Below are positions 43,442-52,922 of a stretch of 64,000 bases of DNA, in pieces (position 1 is the stretch's first letter; each line of letters opens with the position of its first letter). The DNA lies in the NCBI GenBank assembly GCA_934654795.1, contig CAKUGT010000005.1, positions 11,098-75,097 on the forward strand. Reading direction: 5' to 3'. A program made the position numbers and the translations under genes. This DNA comes from an uncultured Collinsella sp. GTDB lineage: Bacteria > Actinomycetota > Coriobacteriia > Coriobacteriales > Coriobacteriaceae. Under the pieces are notes generated by a model. It saw only the letters and a list, made by a program, of their open reading frames with translations, was not told the DNA's origin and made no database searches.

Positions 43442-44207
43442 AGGCGATGATGGGGGCGATGGCACGAATGCAGGCGTCGGCTGCCGTAAAAGTGGTGCTA
43501 TCGTCGCTGACGATAAAGATGATTTTTCCCTTGATGCCAAAGTCGCCGATCTCGCTAAAGAGCACGTACGGCTCCTTGTCAAAGCCAGAGATGGGCGAGA
43601 CGGCCGTTTTGGTTGCGCTCGTGAGCTCGTCTGCCAGCGCGTCAAGGGAAGCCCACTTAGACGTGTCCTTTACGGCAACGGGCACGGCCACGCGCCCAAA
43701 GGGCATCAGATGCACGAGCGTGTTCTTGGAGATGTTGGAGTTGGGCACAATGATGGTCTGCCCGCAGGCGTCCTCGATGGTCGTGTGACGCCAGGTGATA
43801 TCTTGGACCACGCCTGACACGCCGCCGACCTCGATATTGTCGCCGGGTTTGATAATGCCCATAAAGGTCACCTGCATACCGCCGATAAGGTTCGACAGCG
43901 TGTCCTGAAAGCCGAGCGAGATGGCGATGCCGCCGACGCCAAGAGCGGCGACGAGGGCGTTTGCGTTGATGCCAAAACAGTTGTCGAGGATAAAGCTGCC
44001 GCCGATCATCCAGATGACGGCGCGCGCGATGTTGATGAAGATGCTCGATGCTGGGAGCGGGTTATCGTCGCGGTTAAGCAGGTGGTGCAGGGTCTTGGAC
44101 GCGACTTTGGCGGCAACGGCGGTGCCGATGGCCAAGATACCGGCCCAGATGATGTTGTGGACCCATCGTTGTGCAAAGAAATGAAGAATTGGCTCAAACA
44201 ATTCCAT
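43440..44207 (-). CDS. Small mechanosensitive channel (MscS family)
   Basis: 255-residue membrane channel opening under hypo-osmotic stress. Membrane helices at about residues 18-40 and 55-80, a pore helix rich in Ala/Gly (ALVAALGVGGIAISLGFQDTLSNLIGG), then the beta domain (GDNIEVGGVSGVVQDITWRHTTI, IIVPNSNISKNTL). The start at 44207 gives the conserved N-terminus, with GAGGAGG nine bases upstream. Shorter than E. coli MscS (286). Transcribed alone. Confidence 0.9.
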   Translation of the reverse strand: MELFEPILHFFAQRWVHNIIWAGILAIGTAVAAKVASKTLHHLLNRDDNPLPASSIFINIARAVIWMIGGSFILDNCFGINANALVAALGVGGIAISLGFQDTLSNLIGGMQVTFMGIIKPGDNIEVGGVSGVVQDITWRHTTIEDACGQTIIVPNSNISKNTLVHLMPFGRVAVPVAVKDTSKWASLDALADELTSATKTAVSPISGFDKEPYVLFSEIGDFGIKGKIIFIVSDDSTTFTAADACIRAIAPIIA

Positions 44208-44249
44208 GTAGGTAAACCTCCTCATGATCATCCAACCATGATACCCACC

Positions 44250-44284
44250 AAGAAGCCCGTCCGATCAAATTCGGACGGGCTTCT
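44250..44284 (-). terminator. Terminator of the 5'-nucleotidase gene
   Basis: AGAAGCCCGTCCGA and TCGGACGGGCTTCT form a 14-bp stem, followed on the minus strand by TGG and T-rich sequence. Confidence 0.75.
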
Positions 44285-44335
44285 GTGCTCGATATAAGGT
44301 TTGCGAGGCGGGGCTGCAAGGCCCGGCGGTGTAGC

Positions 44336-46366
44336 TTAGCGTCGACGTTTCCAGATGATGCCGAGGATGATGATGACGATGCCGCCGATGAGGCATGCGC
44401 CGATCACGGCTAGCGTGCGGTCTCCCGTTGCGGCGAGCTTGCCGGCCGTCTTCTTGGTGATGACCTTCGTGGTCGTCGCGTCCGTCTTAGGCGAGGGCTC
44501 AGGCGTCGGGGCCGGTGTGGGCGTGGGGTCCACGGCAGCGGAGCCAAAGCTGATGGTGCCCGCGAGCGAGGCCATCTTGCTCTCCCAGTCGCTCTTCCCG
44601 ATCAATGCTCTGATCGCCGCCTCGCAGGTACCCCACTCGGTGTGCTTGGTGGCGTTTGCGAAGGTGGGGAAGTCAGTCGTGTTGGTGATGATGTAGTTGT
44701 TAGTGGCGACGGTATAGTCCTTGGCGGGATCAAGTGCCGTGCCGTCCTTGGTGAGCGTGGCGCTCACGATGCGCTTGCCCTCGGTCTGTGTCCAGTCGAT
44801 GGTCACGTTGATGCCGCCAAAGGAAAGGACGCTGCCGGAGTCGTTGGGCATCGTGTACTTGTCTTGCGCCTCCTGCTCGGTGTGACCGGCCGCCACATAA
44901 GCCTGCTGAAGCTCGTAGCTGTCGTTGCAATCATCGCTGATCTGCAGCGAGTGCTCGAGCGCTGCCAGGAAGTCCGCACCGGTCATGGTCCAGGTCTCCA
45001 CGGTGTTGCCGTAGGGCGAGATAGCGATGACGTTGCCGGCGGTCACATCGCCCGCAGCGATGCCGCCGCGGATGCCGCCCGCGTTCTCGATGGCAAGGTC
45101 CGCGCCCGTCAGGTCAAGATAGGAGCCGCAGATCACATGTCCGATGGTCTGGGCCTTGGTGGTGTCGCCCTCCTTGCTGGGGCGGAAATCGGTGGTGCGC
45201 ACCATCTCCCAGCCGTGCGTGCCAGATGCGTTCTCGCCGTAGAAATAATTGGTAGAGCTCGTGCCGAGCACCTCGCTCGATGCGGAGCTAAAGGCATCGT
45301 CGAGCGGCTTGATCTTGTTGCCGTGGACCTCATCAAGGATGCTCTGATAGGTGGAGCCCTTGTTGGGATCGGTCAAAAGAACGTTTACATCCTTGGCGGT
45401 ATAGAGCTTCTCGTCGCTTTTGTCTTCGTATACCGCCGCCGTGTCATCGTCGGTGCTTTCGGTGCCCTTGGTGTCGTACTGGTACGGAATGGAGAGCAGC
45501 CCCACCTCGGCAAAGGCGCTGCCCGCCTCGACAACGTGGATTGTCTTGTCGTCGGCCCCCGTCACCTTCTCGTTAAGGTTGATGTGCTCATGGCCTGCGA
45601 TAAGGGCATCGACGCCACGGAGCCGCGTGGCAAAGGTCTTGGCGTCGAGCGTGTGCGCGATACACACAACAACATCGCAGCCCTCCTTGCGCAGCTGCTC
45701 TGCCTCGGCATTGATGGCGTTCGCGGCACTCGAGAAGCTGGTGCCCGCGACCAGGTCCGCGCGCAGCGAGGAGCCTAGCGACTCATCCATGGCTCCGACG
45801 ACGCCGACCTTGATCTGGTAGGCGAACGTTGAGTGACCTTCACTGTCCCTCCAGGTGCGGTTGAGCGTCTTCGTGATGCTCGAGCTCCATACGCCGTTCG
45901 AGGACGTTGCATTCGCGCAAAGCATAGCGAAGGGTGTGCTGGTGGTGCTGGAGCCGGTCATGGTGCGAAGCTTGTCCGCGCCATAGCTCCAGTCGTGGTT
46001 GCCTGGCGTGGTCGCGTCGTAGCCATCGGCGTAGAAGGTGTCCATGAGCTCGGCGATGCTCTTGCCCTCGCTCATGGTGGCGAAGGACTGTCCGTGGAAG
46101 GTATCACCCGCATCGAGCAAAAGATCGGGGGCGTTGCCCTGGGCGCTATAGAGAACCGCCAGTCCGTCAAAGCCGACGGTGCCGGTGCCCTTGCTTTCGT
46201 TGTAGCTGTACTTGTAGCTGCCGTGGATGTCGTTGGTGTGCATGACGGTCACGGTGCCGTCAATAGCGGCGGGCAGGTTCCCCGCGAAAGCGAGGCTTGG
46301 GATGCCTGCGAGCGCGCCGGCAAACAACGAGACGGTTAACGCAAGGCGGGGGACGAGTCTTTTCAT
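44336..46366 (-). CDS. Cell-wall-anchored 5'-nucleotidase family protein
   Basis: 676-residue extracellular nucleotidase. Signal peptide at residues 1-28 (MKRLVPRLALTVSLFAGALA), metallophosphoesterase domain with HTNDIHGSYKY, DAGDTFHGQSF and GNHDWSYG, then the C-terminal 5'-nucleotidase domain (ADLAIENAGGIRGGI, SPYGNTVETWTMTG). The C-terminus has a Thr/Pro-rich spacer, the sorting-like signal KLAATGD, a membrane helix and a KRRR tail, as for sortase substrates. It probably releases nucleosides outside the cell for uptake. Start at 46366 with GGAGA upstream. Confidence 0.88.
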   Translation of the reverse strand: MKRLVPRLALTVSLFAGALAGIPSLAFAGNLPAAIDGTVTVMHTNDIHGSYKYSYNESKGTGTVGFDGLAVLYSAQGNAPDLLLDAGDTFHGQSFATMSEGKSIAELMDTFYADGYDATTPGNHDWSYGADKLRTMTGSSTTSTPFAMLCANATSSNGVWSSSITKTLNRTWRDSEGHSTFAYQIKVGVVGAMDESLGSSLRADLVAGTSFSSAANAINAEAEQLRKEGCDVVVCIAHTLDAKTFATRLRGVDALIAGHEHINLNEKVTGADDKTIHVVEAGSAFAEVGLLSIPYQYDTKGTESTDDDTAAVYEDKSDEKLYTAKDVNVLLTDPNKGSTYQSILDEVHGNKIKPLDDAFSSASSEVLGTSSTNYFYGENASGTHGWEMVRTTDFRPSKEGDTTKAQTIGHVICGSYLDLTGADLAIENAGGIRGGIAAGDVTAGNVIAISPYGNTVETWTMTGADFLAALEHSLQISDDCNDSYELQQAYVAAGHTEQEAQDKYTMPNDSGSVLSFGGINVTIDWTQTEGKRIVSATLTKDGTALDPAKDYTVATNNYIITNTTDFPTFANATKHTEWGTCEAAIRALIGKSDWESKMASLAGTISFGSAAVDPTPTPAPTPEPSPKTDATTTKVITKKTAGKLAATGDRTLAVIGACLIGGIVIIILGIIWKRRR

Positions 46367-46389
46367 GGCAGTCTCCTTAGTCCTTAACA

Positions 46390-46430
46390 AAAACCACCAC
46401 AAAGGTGCCTTTCCCCTTTGTGGTGGTTTT
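46390..46430. repeat. Intergenic palindrome, GGGGACAG-loop family, copy e
   Basis: Perfect 16-base arms AAAACCACCACAAAGG and CCTTTGTGGTGGTTTT around TGCCTTTCC. It lies just before the ABC ATPase stop at 46439, and so may also act as its terminator. Confidence 0.75.
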
Positions 46431-46438
46431 CTAAGTCG

Positions 46439-47233
46439 TTAGCTTAGTAGCATGCGGTCGTTGGCGAGCTCGCCGCCCGAGACCTCCTCAAACTTCTGAA
46501 GCAGGTCGGCCACGGTGAGCGACTTCTTCTCGTCGCCGGCCACGTCGTAGATCACATGGCCCTCGTGCATCATGATCAGGCGATTACCCAGACGGATGGC
46601 GTCGTTCATGTTGTGCGTGACCATGAGCGTGGTCAGGCGGTTCTCGTCGACGATCTCCTCGGTCAGGTTGAGCACCTTAGAGGCCGTCTTGGGGTCGAGG
46701 GCCGCCGTGTGCTCGTCGAGCAGCAGCAGGCGCGGCTTGGTGAGCGTGGCCATCAGCAGGGTGAGTGCCTGGCGCTGGCCGCCCGAGAGCAGGCCGACCT
46801 TGGCGTTGAGACGCGTGTCCAGACCGAGGTCCAGGCGCTTGAGCAGTTCAACGTACTCGTCCTTCTCGGCCTTGGTGACGCCCCATGAAAGGCCGCGACG
46901 CTGGCCGCGGCGCTTGGCGAGGGCCAGGTTCTCGGCAATTTGCATGTCGGCTGCGGTGCCGCGCATGGGATCCTGGAACACACGGCCCAGGTACTTGGCG
47001 CGTTGCGACTCGCTCAGACGCGAGATGTCGGTGCCGTCGAGCTCAATAACACCCGAATCGAGCGGATACACGCCGGCGATCATATTGAGCAGCGTGGACT
47101 TGCCGGCGCCGTTGCCGCCAATCACGGTTACAAAGTCGCCATCGTTGAGGGTGAGGTCGACGCCGGTGAGCGCGCGCTTCTCGGTGACGGTGCCCTTGTT
47201 AAAGGTCTTCTTGACGTGCGAGAGCTTAAGCAT
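46439..47233 (-). CDS. ABC transporter ATP-binding protein
   Basis: 264-residue ATPase of the three-gene uptake system. Walker A IGGNGAGKST, signature LLSGGQRQALT, Walker B LLLLDEHTAALDP; note EH in place of the usual EP/ET, and a conserved H-loop (VTHNMN). The start at 47233 is preferred because GGGAG then lies nine bases upstream; an earlier ATG at 47242 directly abuts that site. The gene starts inside the permease gene, so the two are coupled. Confidence 0.88.
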   Translation of the reverse strand: MLKLSHVKKTFNKGTVTEKRALTGVDLTLNDGDFVTVIGGNGAGKSTLLNMIAGVYPLDSGVIELDGTDISRLSESQRAKYLGRVFQDPMRGTAADMQIAENLALAKRRGQRRGLSWGVTKAEKDEYVELLKRLDLGLDTRLNAKVGLLSGGQRQALTLLMATLTKPRLLLLDEHTAALDPKTASKVLNLTEEIVDENRLTTLMVTHNMNDAIRLGNRLIMMHEGHVIYDVAGDEKKSLTVADLLQKFEEVSGGELANDRMLLS

Positions 47234-48149
47234 CTGCCTCATCTCCCTTCGTGTAGGAGCTGCGGAGCTTATAGCGCTCCCAAACCACGGGCACGCACAG
47301 GGCCACGGCGACGATCACGGCGGAGAGCAGCTTCATGTCGTTGGCGTCCATGCCCAGCTGCAGCACGATGGCGCGGATAAGGAAGTACACCACGGAGCCA
47401 AAGACGGCGGAGGCAAGACGGACGCTAAACTGCGTGAGGCCGCCGGGCAGCAGGCGACCGAGCACCTCGCCGATGACGATGGCGGCAAGACCGATAACGA
47501 TGGCGCCGGTGCCCATGCCAATGTCGGCATACTTCTGGCTCTGGCAGATGAGCGCACCCGAAAGGCCAATGAGGGCGTTGGAGAGCACGAGGGCGATCAT
47601 TTTGGTGGTGTTGGTGTTAACGCCTAGGGCGCGGATCATGTACTCGTTGTTGCCGGTGGCACGCAGCGCCGAGCCGATCTCGGTGCCAAAGAACCAGTAC
47701 AGGATGGCAACGATCGCGACGGCCAAAATGATGCCCAGGATAATGGCAACGGTGGACTGCGGCAGGCCCGTCATGTTGCTGACGGACGAGAAGATGGTGC
47801 CCTTGGCGAGGATGGGCGTGTTGGACTTGCCCATGATGCGCAGGTTGATGGACCACAGACTGATCTGCGTAAGAATTCCGGCGAGGATCGCGGGGATCTC
47901 GAAGACCGTAGTCAGAATACCCGTGACGGCGCCGGCGATGGCACCGGCGCACATGCCGGCCAGCACGGCGAGCAGCGGGTCGACATTGTTATTGACGATG
48001 AGCACGGCGCAGACGCAGCCGCCGAGGGCAAAGCTGCCGTCGCAGGTCATATCGGGGATGTCGAGCAGGCGGAACGTGATAAACACGCCAAGCACCATAA
48101 TGCCCCAGAGGACGCCCTGCGAAACGGCGCCCTGCAATGCAATGAGCAT
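47226..48149 (-). CDS. ABC transporter permease (branched-chain/simple-sugar type)
   Basis: 307 residues, about eight helices, of the type found with ABC_sub_bind-class lipoproteins (similar to TrpY in the trpXYZ system). Conserved DIPDMTCDGSFALGGCVCAVL near the N-terminus. AGGAGG eight bases before ATG 48149. The stop overlaps the ATPase start region. Substrate unknown; tryptophan or another aromatic compound is suggested for some relatives, but nothing here shows it. Confidence 0.85.
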   Translation of the reverse strand: MLIALQGAVSQGVLWGIMVLGVFITFRLLDIPDMTCDGSFALGGCVCAVLIVNNNVDPLLAVLAGMCAGAIAGAVTGILTTVFEIPAILAGILTQISLWSINLRIMGKSNTPILAKGTIFSSVSNMTGLPQSTVAIILGIILAVAIVAILYWFFGTEIGSALRATGNNEYMIRALGVNTNTTKMIALVLSNALIGLSGALICQSQKYADIGMGTGAIVIGLAAIVIGEVLGRLLPGGLTQFSVRLASAVFGSVVYFLIRAIVLQLGMDANDMKLLSAVIVAVALCVPVVWERYKLRSSYTKGDEADA

Positions 48150-48253
48150 GCTTCATACCTCCTAGGATAGGGTGGACACGTGAGTCACCATGATAGCGGT
48201 AACAATGCATAAAAGAGTTGCGGACGGATGTTTTGTCTCATCCGAAACAAGCA

Positions 48254-48282
48254 GGGCGAACGCCGGTCTTTGGCGTTCGCCC
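48254..48282 (-). terminator. Hairpin between substrate-binding protein and permease genes
   Basis: GGGCGAACGCC and GGCGTTCGCCC form an 11-bp stem; on the minus strand TGCTTGTTT follows. It probably causes partial termination so that the binding protein exceeds the membrane subunits. Confidence 0.65.
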
Positions 48283-48353
48283 CAAGGACTCAGATATTGA
48301 ATAACGCGGCTGTGGCGCGCGTGCGGGCCCTAGACGCGTTACCGCGCATGGCG

Positions 48354-49334
48354 CTACTCGTCCAGAGCGGAAAGGTCGATGCCTAGGGCCTCGGCCATCT
48401 CGTCGTTCTTGACGACGACCAGGTCCTTGCTCGAGAGGTGCTTGATCGGCATATCCTCGGGCTTGGCCTCGCCCTTCAGGATCTTAACGGCCATCTCGCC
48501 CGCGGCGTAGCCCAGGTCCTTATAGTTGATGGAGAGGGTGAACAGGCCGCCGGCCATGCACATACCCTCCTCGCCGGTCACGAAGGGGAGCTTATTCTCC
48601 TTGCAGATCTGGCCGACCTGCGAAGCGCCCGCGGCGATGGTGTTGTCAGTGGGGGAGTACAGCGCGTCGACCTTGCCCACGGCAGACTCGACGACGGACT
48701 GAATCTCGTTGGAGCTCGAGACGGTGAAGTCAGTGTACTCGAGGCCTAGCTTGTCGAGCTCCTTCTTGGCGGCCTTGATCTGGACGTCGGAGTTGGACTC
48801 GGCGGTGCAGTAGAGCAGGCCGACCTTCTTTACGTCGGGCAGGACCTTCTGCATCATCTCGAGCTGCTCGGCGACCGGGGTGAGGTCGGAGGCGCCGGTG
48901 ACGTTGGTGCCGGGCTTGTCGTTGTCCTGGACCAGGCCGGAGGCGGCGTAATCGGTGATGGCGCAGCCCACGATGGGGATATCGGCGGTGGCGCCGGCGG
49001 CAGCCTGCGCGGCGGGCGTGGCGATGGCATAGATCAGGTCGACGCCGTCGCCCACGAACTTGTCGGCAATGGACTTACACGTGGACTGGTCGTTCTGGGC
49101 GTTCTTCTGGTCGATCTTGACCTTAAGGCCGCTCCTCTTGATGGCCTTGACAAAGCCATCGTTGGCGGCATCGAGTGCGGAGTGCTCGGTGAGCTGCAGA
49201 ACGCCGATGGTGTAGTCGGAACCGGCGGCAGCGGAGCCGGAACCAGAGTTGCCGCCGCATCCGGCGAGCGGAGCGAGCGCGAGCAGGCCAGCGGAGACCA
49301 GAAGGCTCCTGCGGCTGATGGTGATGTCCTTCAT
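48354..49334 (-). CDS. ABC transporter substrate-binding lipoprotein
   Basis: 326 residues. N-terminal signal with lipobox LAPLAGC (Cys at about 26) preceded by SRRSLLVSAG, which resembles a Tat motif. The mature part is an ABC_sub_bind (TrpX-like) domain: YTIGVLQLTEHSALDAANDGF, VDLIYAIATPAAQAA, VGLLYCTAESNSDVQ. First gene of the operon, with the permease and ATPase downstream. Start at 49334, from GGGGGTAATGAT upstream. Ligand not deducible. Confidence 0.88.
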   Translation of the reverse strand: MKDITISRRSLLVSAGLLALAPLAGCGGNSGSGSAAAGSDYTIGVLQLTEHSALDAANDGFVKAIKRSGLKVKIDQKNAQNDQSTCKSIADKFVGDGVDLIYAIATPAAQAAAGATADIPIVGCAITDYAASGLVQDNDKPGTNVTGASDLTPVAEQLEMMQKVLPDVKKVGLLYCTAESNSDVQIKAAKKELDKLGLEYTDFTVSSSNEIQSVVESAVGKVDALYSPTDNTIAAGASQVGQICKENKLPFVTGEEGMCMAGGLFTLSINYKDLGYAAGEMAVKILKGEAKPEDMPIKHLSSKDLVVVKNDEMAEALGIDLSALDE

Positions 49335-49494
49335 ATCATTACCCCCAGTATAAAAATGGCTGGAAACACTGCACTGGGACAAAGTGCAAGTGGAACTATA
49401 GTAGCGCTGATGTCCATTTTTACAACAGCCTGGCGGGTTTTTTAATACAGAATCGGATGGGCGGTACGGGTAGTCGAATGGGCGGCGGAGGGTC

Positions 49495-50280
49495 TTATGC
49501 GGCGGAGGAGGCGTCGTCCTCGTCCAGGGCGGCGAAGAGCTTCTTGCCGTCGAGGAGACGTGTGGTGACGTTTCTCATGCGGCCGATCTCAACGGTGCGC
49601 AGCGTGTCGTCGGCGCCTCGCGCGTCATAGACCGTTCCCAGCAAATACGAGATGCCGTCTCGTTGCTTGATGGCAAAGGGCCGGAGTGTCATCCGTGCCA
49701 CTTCGACCTCTCCGCGTGCCGTGACACTCGAAATATCAAAACTCACTGTGGTTCCGTGGTCGATGGCCTGCTCGATGAGCTCGCAGGCATCGATGCGCTT
49801 GACGGGCGTGCGTGTGGCCTTGGTGGATTTGCCGCCTGCGCTTGGAGCAGGCTCGGGTGCATCGAGGTAGCCGCGAACGTCGGCACTCGCCATGGCGACC
49901 AGGTGCTGCGCCATGCTTTTTCGAATGGCGATGGGCGTAGAGCGGTTGCGCATGACCATGCCGTGGAGTCGGATGATCTCTTCGTCGGTGAGCGGACGGG
50001 TCAAGAGCCGATACCCCACGCCGCGCTTGTACTCAATTTCGTATCCGGCATGGCGAAGTGCGGAGATGGCGGTGTAGATGCTGCGCCGCGCCGCCGAGAT
50101 GGGCATGCGGGCGGGGTCGTCGGGATGGGCGAGGCGCCGGATCAACTCATCGGAAAGCATGGCCTTGTCCTCACCGGTGTTTTCGCTTAATAGTTGCAGG
50201 ATGCGAACGGCGCGATAGGCTGCCATCGAGGCGGCGCCCCTCGTCGTGGTCTCGTAAGTTTCAACAGCGGTTTCGGTCAT
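49495..50280 (-). CDS. WYL-domain transcriptional regulator
   Basis: 261 residues. N-terminal winged HTH of DeoR type (AYRAVRILQLLSENTGEDKAMLSDELIRRL, about residues 20-90), a middle segment, and a WYL domain (SYLLGTVYDARGADDTLRTVEIGRM), the ligand-sensing module of many bacterial regulators. Lies directly upstream of the ABC operon on the same strand with no terminator between, so it may regulate it; this is inference. Start at 50280 with GGAAAGGA upstream. Confidence 0.8.
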   Translation of the reverse strand: MTETAVETYETTTRGAASMAAYRAVRILQLLSENTGEDKAMLSDELIRRLAHPDDPARMPISAARRSIYTAISALRHAGYEIEYKRGVGYRLLTRPLTDEEIIRLHGMVMRNRSTPIAIRKSMAQHLVAMASADVRGYLDAPEPAPSAGGKSTKATRTPVKRIDACELIEQAIDHGTTVSFDISSVTARGEVEVARMTLRPFAIKQRDGISYLLGTVYDARGADDTLRTVEIGRMRNVTTRLLDGKKLFAALDEDDASSAA

Positions 50281-50456
50281 GGCGCCCACGTCCTTTCCGT
50301 TTTGGGTGGCGACGGTATGGAGCCTAGGACGCGGGGCTTTCCCGGGGGTGCAGGACGCCCTGGGCGGTCGGTAGCCGTCGGCAAGCGGCGGGTCGAGTTT
50401 TCAACAGCTCTGCCCAACTGACCAAAAACTTGCCAAAAGCTTGACGGATGCTGTTG

Positions 50457-50489
50457 AAAAAAGCGCCCCTCGGCTTGCCGAGAGGCGCT
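50457..50489 (-). terminator. Terminator of asnS
   Basis: On the minus strand, AGCGCCTCTCGG-CAAG-CCGAGGGGCGCT followed by TTTTTT. Confidence 0.9.
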
Positions 50490-50529
50490 GGCGTGATGCG
50501 CTGGAACGCGTTTGGTGGCGCTGTGGCGA

Positions 50530-51933
50530 TTAGAAGTCGGCGTTGCCCACGGTGCGCGGGTGCGGCAGGACGTCGCGGATGTTGCCCACGCCGGTCAGAT
50601 ACATGACCAAGCGCTCGAAGCCCAGACCGTAGCCGGCGTGCTTGCAGGAACCGTAGCGGCGCAGGTCAAGGTAGTACTTGTACTGCTCGGGATTCATGCC
50701 CAGGTCCTTGATGCGGGCCTCGAGCAGATCCAGGCGCTCCTCGCGCTGGGAGCCGCCGATAATCTCGCCGATACCGGGAACCAGGCAGTCGGCGGCGGCG
50801 ACGGTCTTGCCGTCCTCGTTCATGCGCATGTAGAACGCCTTGATCTCGGCCGGGTAGTCGGTTACGAAGGTCGGGCGCTTAAAGTGCTCCTCGGTCAGGA
50901 AGCGCTCGTGCTCGGTCTGCAGGTCGATGCCCCAGCTGACGGGGTAATCAAACTGGTGGCCAGCAGCGACTGCCTGCTCCAGGATCTCGACGGCCTCGGT
51001 GTAGGTGACGCGGGCAAAGTCGGAGTTTGCCACGTGGTCCAGGCGCTCGATCAGACCCTTGTCCACAAACTTGTTGAGCATGTTGAGCTCGTCGGGGCAG
51101 GTGGCCATAACGTCCTTAAGGACGTACTTGAGCATGGCCTCGGCGTTATCCATGTAGTCGTTAAGGTCGGCAAAGGCCATCTCGGGCTCGATCATCCAAA
51201 ACTCGGCGGCGTGGCGCGTGGTGTTGGAGTTTTCGGCGCGGAAGGTGGGGCCAAAGGTGTACACGTCGCCAAAGGCCATGGCGAAGTTCTCGGCATTGAG
51301 CTGGCCGGACACGGTAAGGCTCGCGTGCTTGCCAAAGAAGTCCTGGCTCCAGTCGACCTCGCCGGACTCGGTGAGGGGCGGATTTTTGGGGTCGAGCGTG
51401 GTTACGCGGAACATTTCGCCGGCGCCCTCGCAGTCACTCGTGGTGATGATGGGGGTGTTGACGTAGACAAAGCCCTGCTCCTGGAAGAAGCGGTGGATGG
51501 CGGCAGCCGCGACAGAACGGATGCGGAACACGGCGCGGAACAGGTTGGTGCGCGGGCGCAGGTGCTGTTGGGTGCGCAGGAACTCGACGGTTGCGCGCTT
51601 CTTCTGCAGCGGGTAATCCGGGGCGCTGACGCCCTCGACCTCGATGGAAGTGGCAGAAAGCTCGAAAGGCTGGGGCGCATCGGGGGTCAGCTTGACGGTG
51701 CCGGTGCAAATGAGTGCGGCCGAGACGTTTTGATGGGCGATCTCGTCGTAGTTGTCGAGTGCCTCGCGGTTCATGACGACCTGCAAGTCTCGGAAGCAGC
51801 TGCCGTCGTTGAGCGTGACAAAGCCAAAGTTCTTCATGTCGCGGACGGACTTGACCCAGCCGGCGACGGTGACGGTCTGGCCGCCGAGCGACTCGGCATC
51901 GGCATAGAGCTGCGCGATTTTGGTGCGGTTCAC
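50530..51933 (-). CDS. asnS: Asparaginyl-tRNA synthetase
   Basis: 467-residue class IIb synthetase: N-terminal OB-fold ([25 protein letters not shown]), catalytic core with motif 2 [21 protein letters not shown] and motif 3 [18 protein letters not shown] start at 51933 chosen because GGGAGG lies five bases upstream; an ATG at 51945 has no site and adds MGGY. With asnB at the left edge, both routes to asparagine use are present. Confidence 0.95.
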   Translation of the reverse strand: MNRTKIAQLYADAESLGGQTVTVAGWVKSVRDMKNFGFVTLNDGSCFRDLQVVMNREALDNYDEIAHQNVSAALICTGTVKLTPDAPQPFELSATSIEVEGVSAPDYPLQKKRATVEFLRTQQHLRPRTNLFRAVFRIRSVAAAAIHRFFQEQGFVYVNTPIITTSDCEGAGEMFRVTTLDPKNPPLTESGEVDWSQDFFGKHASLTVSGQLNAENFAMAFGDVYTFGPTFRAENSNTTRHAAEFWMIEPEMAFADLNDYMDNAEAMLKYVLKDVMATCPDELNMLNKFVDKGLIERLDHVANSDFARVTYTEAVEILEQAVAAGHQFDYPVSWGIDLQTEHERFLTEEHFKRPTFVTDYPAEIKAFYMRMNEDGKTVAAADCLVPGIGEIIGGSQREERLDLLEARIKDLGMNPEQYKYYLDLRRYGSCKHAGYGLGFERLVMYLTGVGNIRDVLPHPRTVGNADF

Positions 51934-52045
51934 GTATCCTCCCATAACGGTTGAATGATAGTTATCCATACAGTTCGATATTCTAGCAGCTCGGCTCATT
52001 TGGGCTATACAGATAAGGCATTGGCGGGATGGTTTTTCAAACGAA

Positions 52046-52077
52046 AAGCGCCCGCGGCCAAATGGTCGCGAGCGCTT
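52046..52077 (-). terminator. Terminator of the PTS IIA gene
   Basis: AAGCGCTCGCGACC-ATT-TGGCCGCGGGCGCTT on the minus strand, followed by TTCG. Confidence 0.7.
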
Positions 52078-52114
52078 GACGAGGTGCCTTTTGGCTGTGT
52101 GGCGCGGGGCCTGG

Positions 52115-52678
52115 CTACTTGGTCTTGGCAACCAGCAGCGGGTCGCCCAGCTTGACGAGCGGGTTGCCGCCGATAAGCGTTCCGGACTCGCCGACATGGT
52201 CGATGCTCTTAAGACGATCGAGCTCGGAGACGATGACGGTCACGATGTCCTCGTGGCCGGCGGCCTTGATGGCCTCGCGATCGAAGCTGATGAGCGGCTG
52301 GCCTGCCTTGACCGTGTCACCCATCTCGACAAAGCGGGCAAAACCCTTGCCGTTCATTTCCACGGTGCCCAGGCCGACATGGATGAACACGCGAAGACCG
52401 TCCTCGGTAATCATGCCGATGGAGTGGTTGGTGACGGTGGTGGCACCGATGCGGCCGTTGGCGGGCGCATAGATGGTGCCGGTAATGGGCTCGATGCCAT
52501 AGCCCTGGCCAAGCATGCCCGAGGCGATCGTCTCGTCAGGAACCTCGTCCAGGTTGACGAGCACGCCGTTGACGGGGGCATAGATGACGCCTTCGCGGGT
52601 GGCGAAGCTTGCTGCGGGCGGAACGGACGCCTCGCCGGTCGAGGTGAAGGTGGACTTAAGCGAATCGAGCAGACCCAT
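52115..52678 (-). CDS. PTS glucose-type EIIA protein
   Basis: 187-residue cytoplasmic phosphocarrier of the glucose/sucrose PTS family. Contains [25 protein letters not shown], a [12 protein letters not shown] segment with the auxiliary histidine and [17 protein letters not shown] with the phosphorylated histidine. No EIIBC is nearby, so it probably serves one encoded elsewhere and may take part in carbon regulation as Crr-type proteins do. Start at 52678 with GGAGG upstream. Flanked by a clear terminator. Confidence 0.88.
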   Translation of the reverse strand: MGLLDSLKSTFTSTGEASVPPAASFATREGVIYAPVNGVLVNLDEVPDETIASGMLGQGYGIEPITGTIYAPANGRIGATTVTNHSIGMITEDGLRVFIHVGLGTVEMNGKGFARFVEMGDTVKAGQPLISFDREAIKAAGHEDIVTVIVSELDRLKSIDHVGESGTLIGGNPLVKLGDPLLVAKTK

Positions 52679-52922
52679 AGTTGCCTCCAACTTAAATAGG
52701 CGCATATCGCGCGTTTGGTTTGCCGGAAACGTTTCATATCTGTTTCGCGGCTTGGTCAACACCCCCTATTCTACGCTGCTCAGCGATACCTCTGAGCTGG
52801 GATTATGTGATATATCAGTTGAAGGGAAACTTATTGCTGGCGTGTTTCTGCGTCACGGGTTCAAGTGGGGTACGCTTGAAGGCGAAAAACAAGGGCGCCT
52901 AATTTGCGCGAAGGGAGCACAT

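Noticed and set aside
52584-52922. Longer N-terminus for the esterase gene
   Set aside because: The open frame upstream overlaps the opposite-strand PTS gene start; the ATG at 52923 has the ribosome-binding site and begins the conserved protein.
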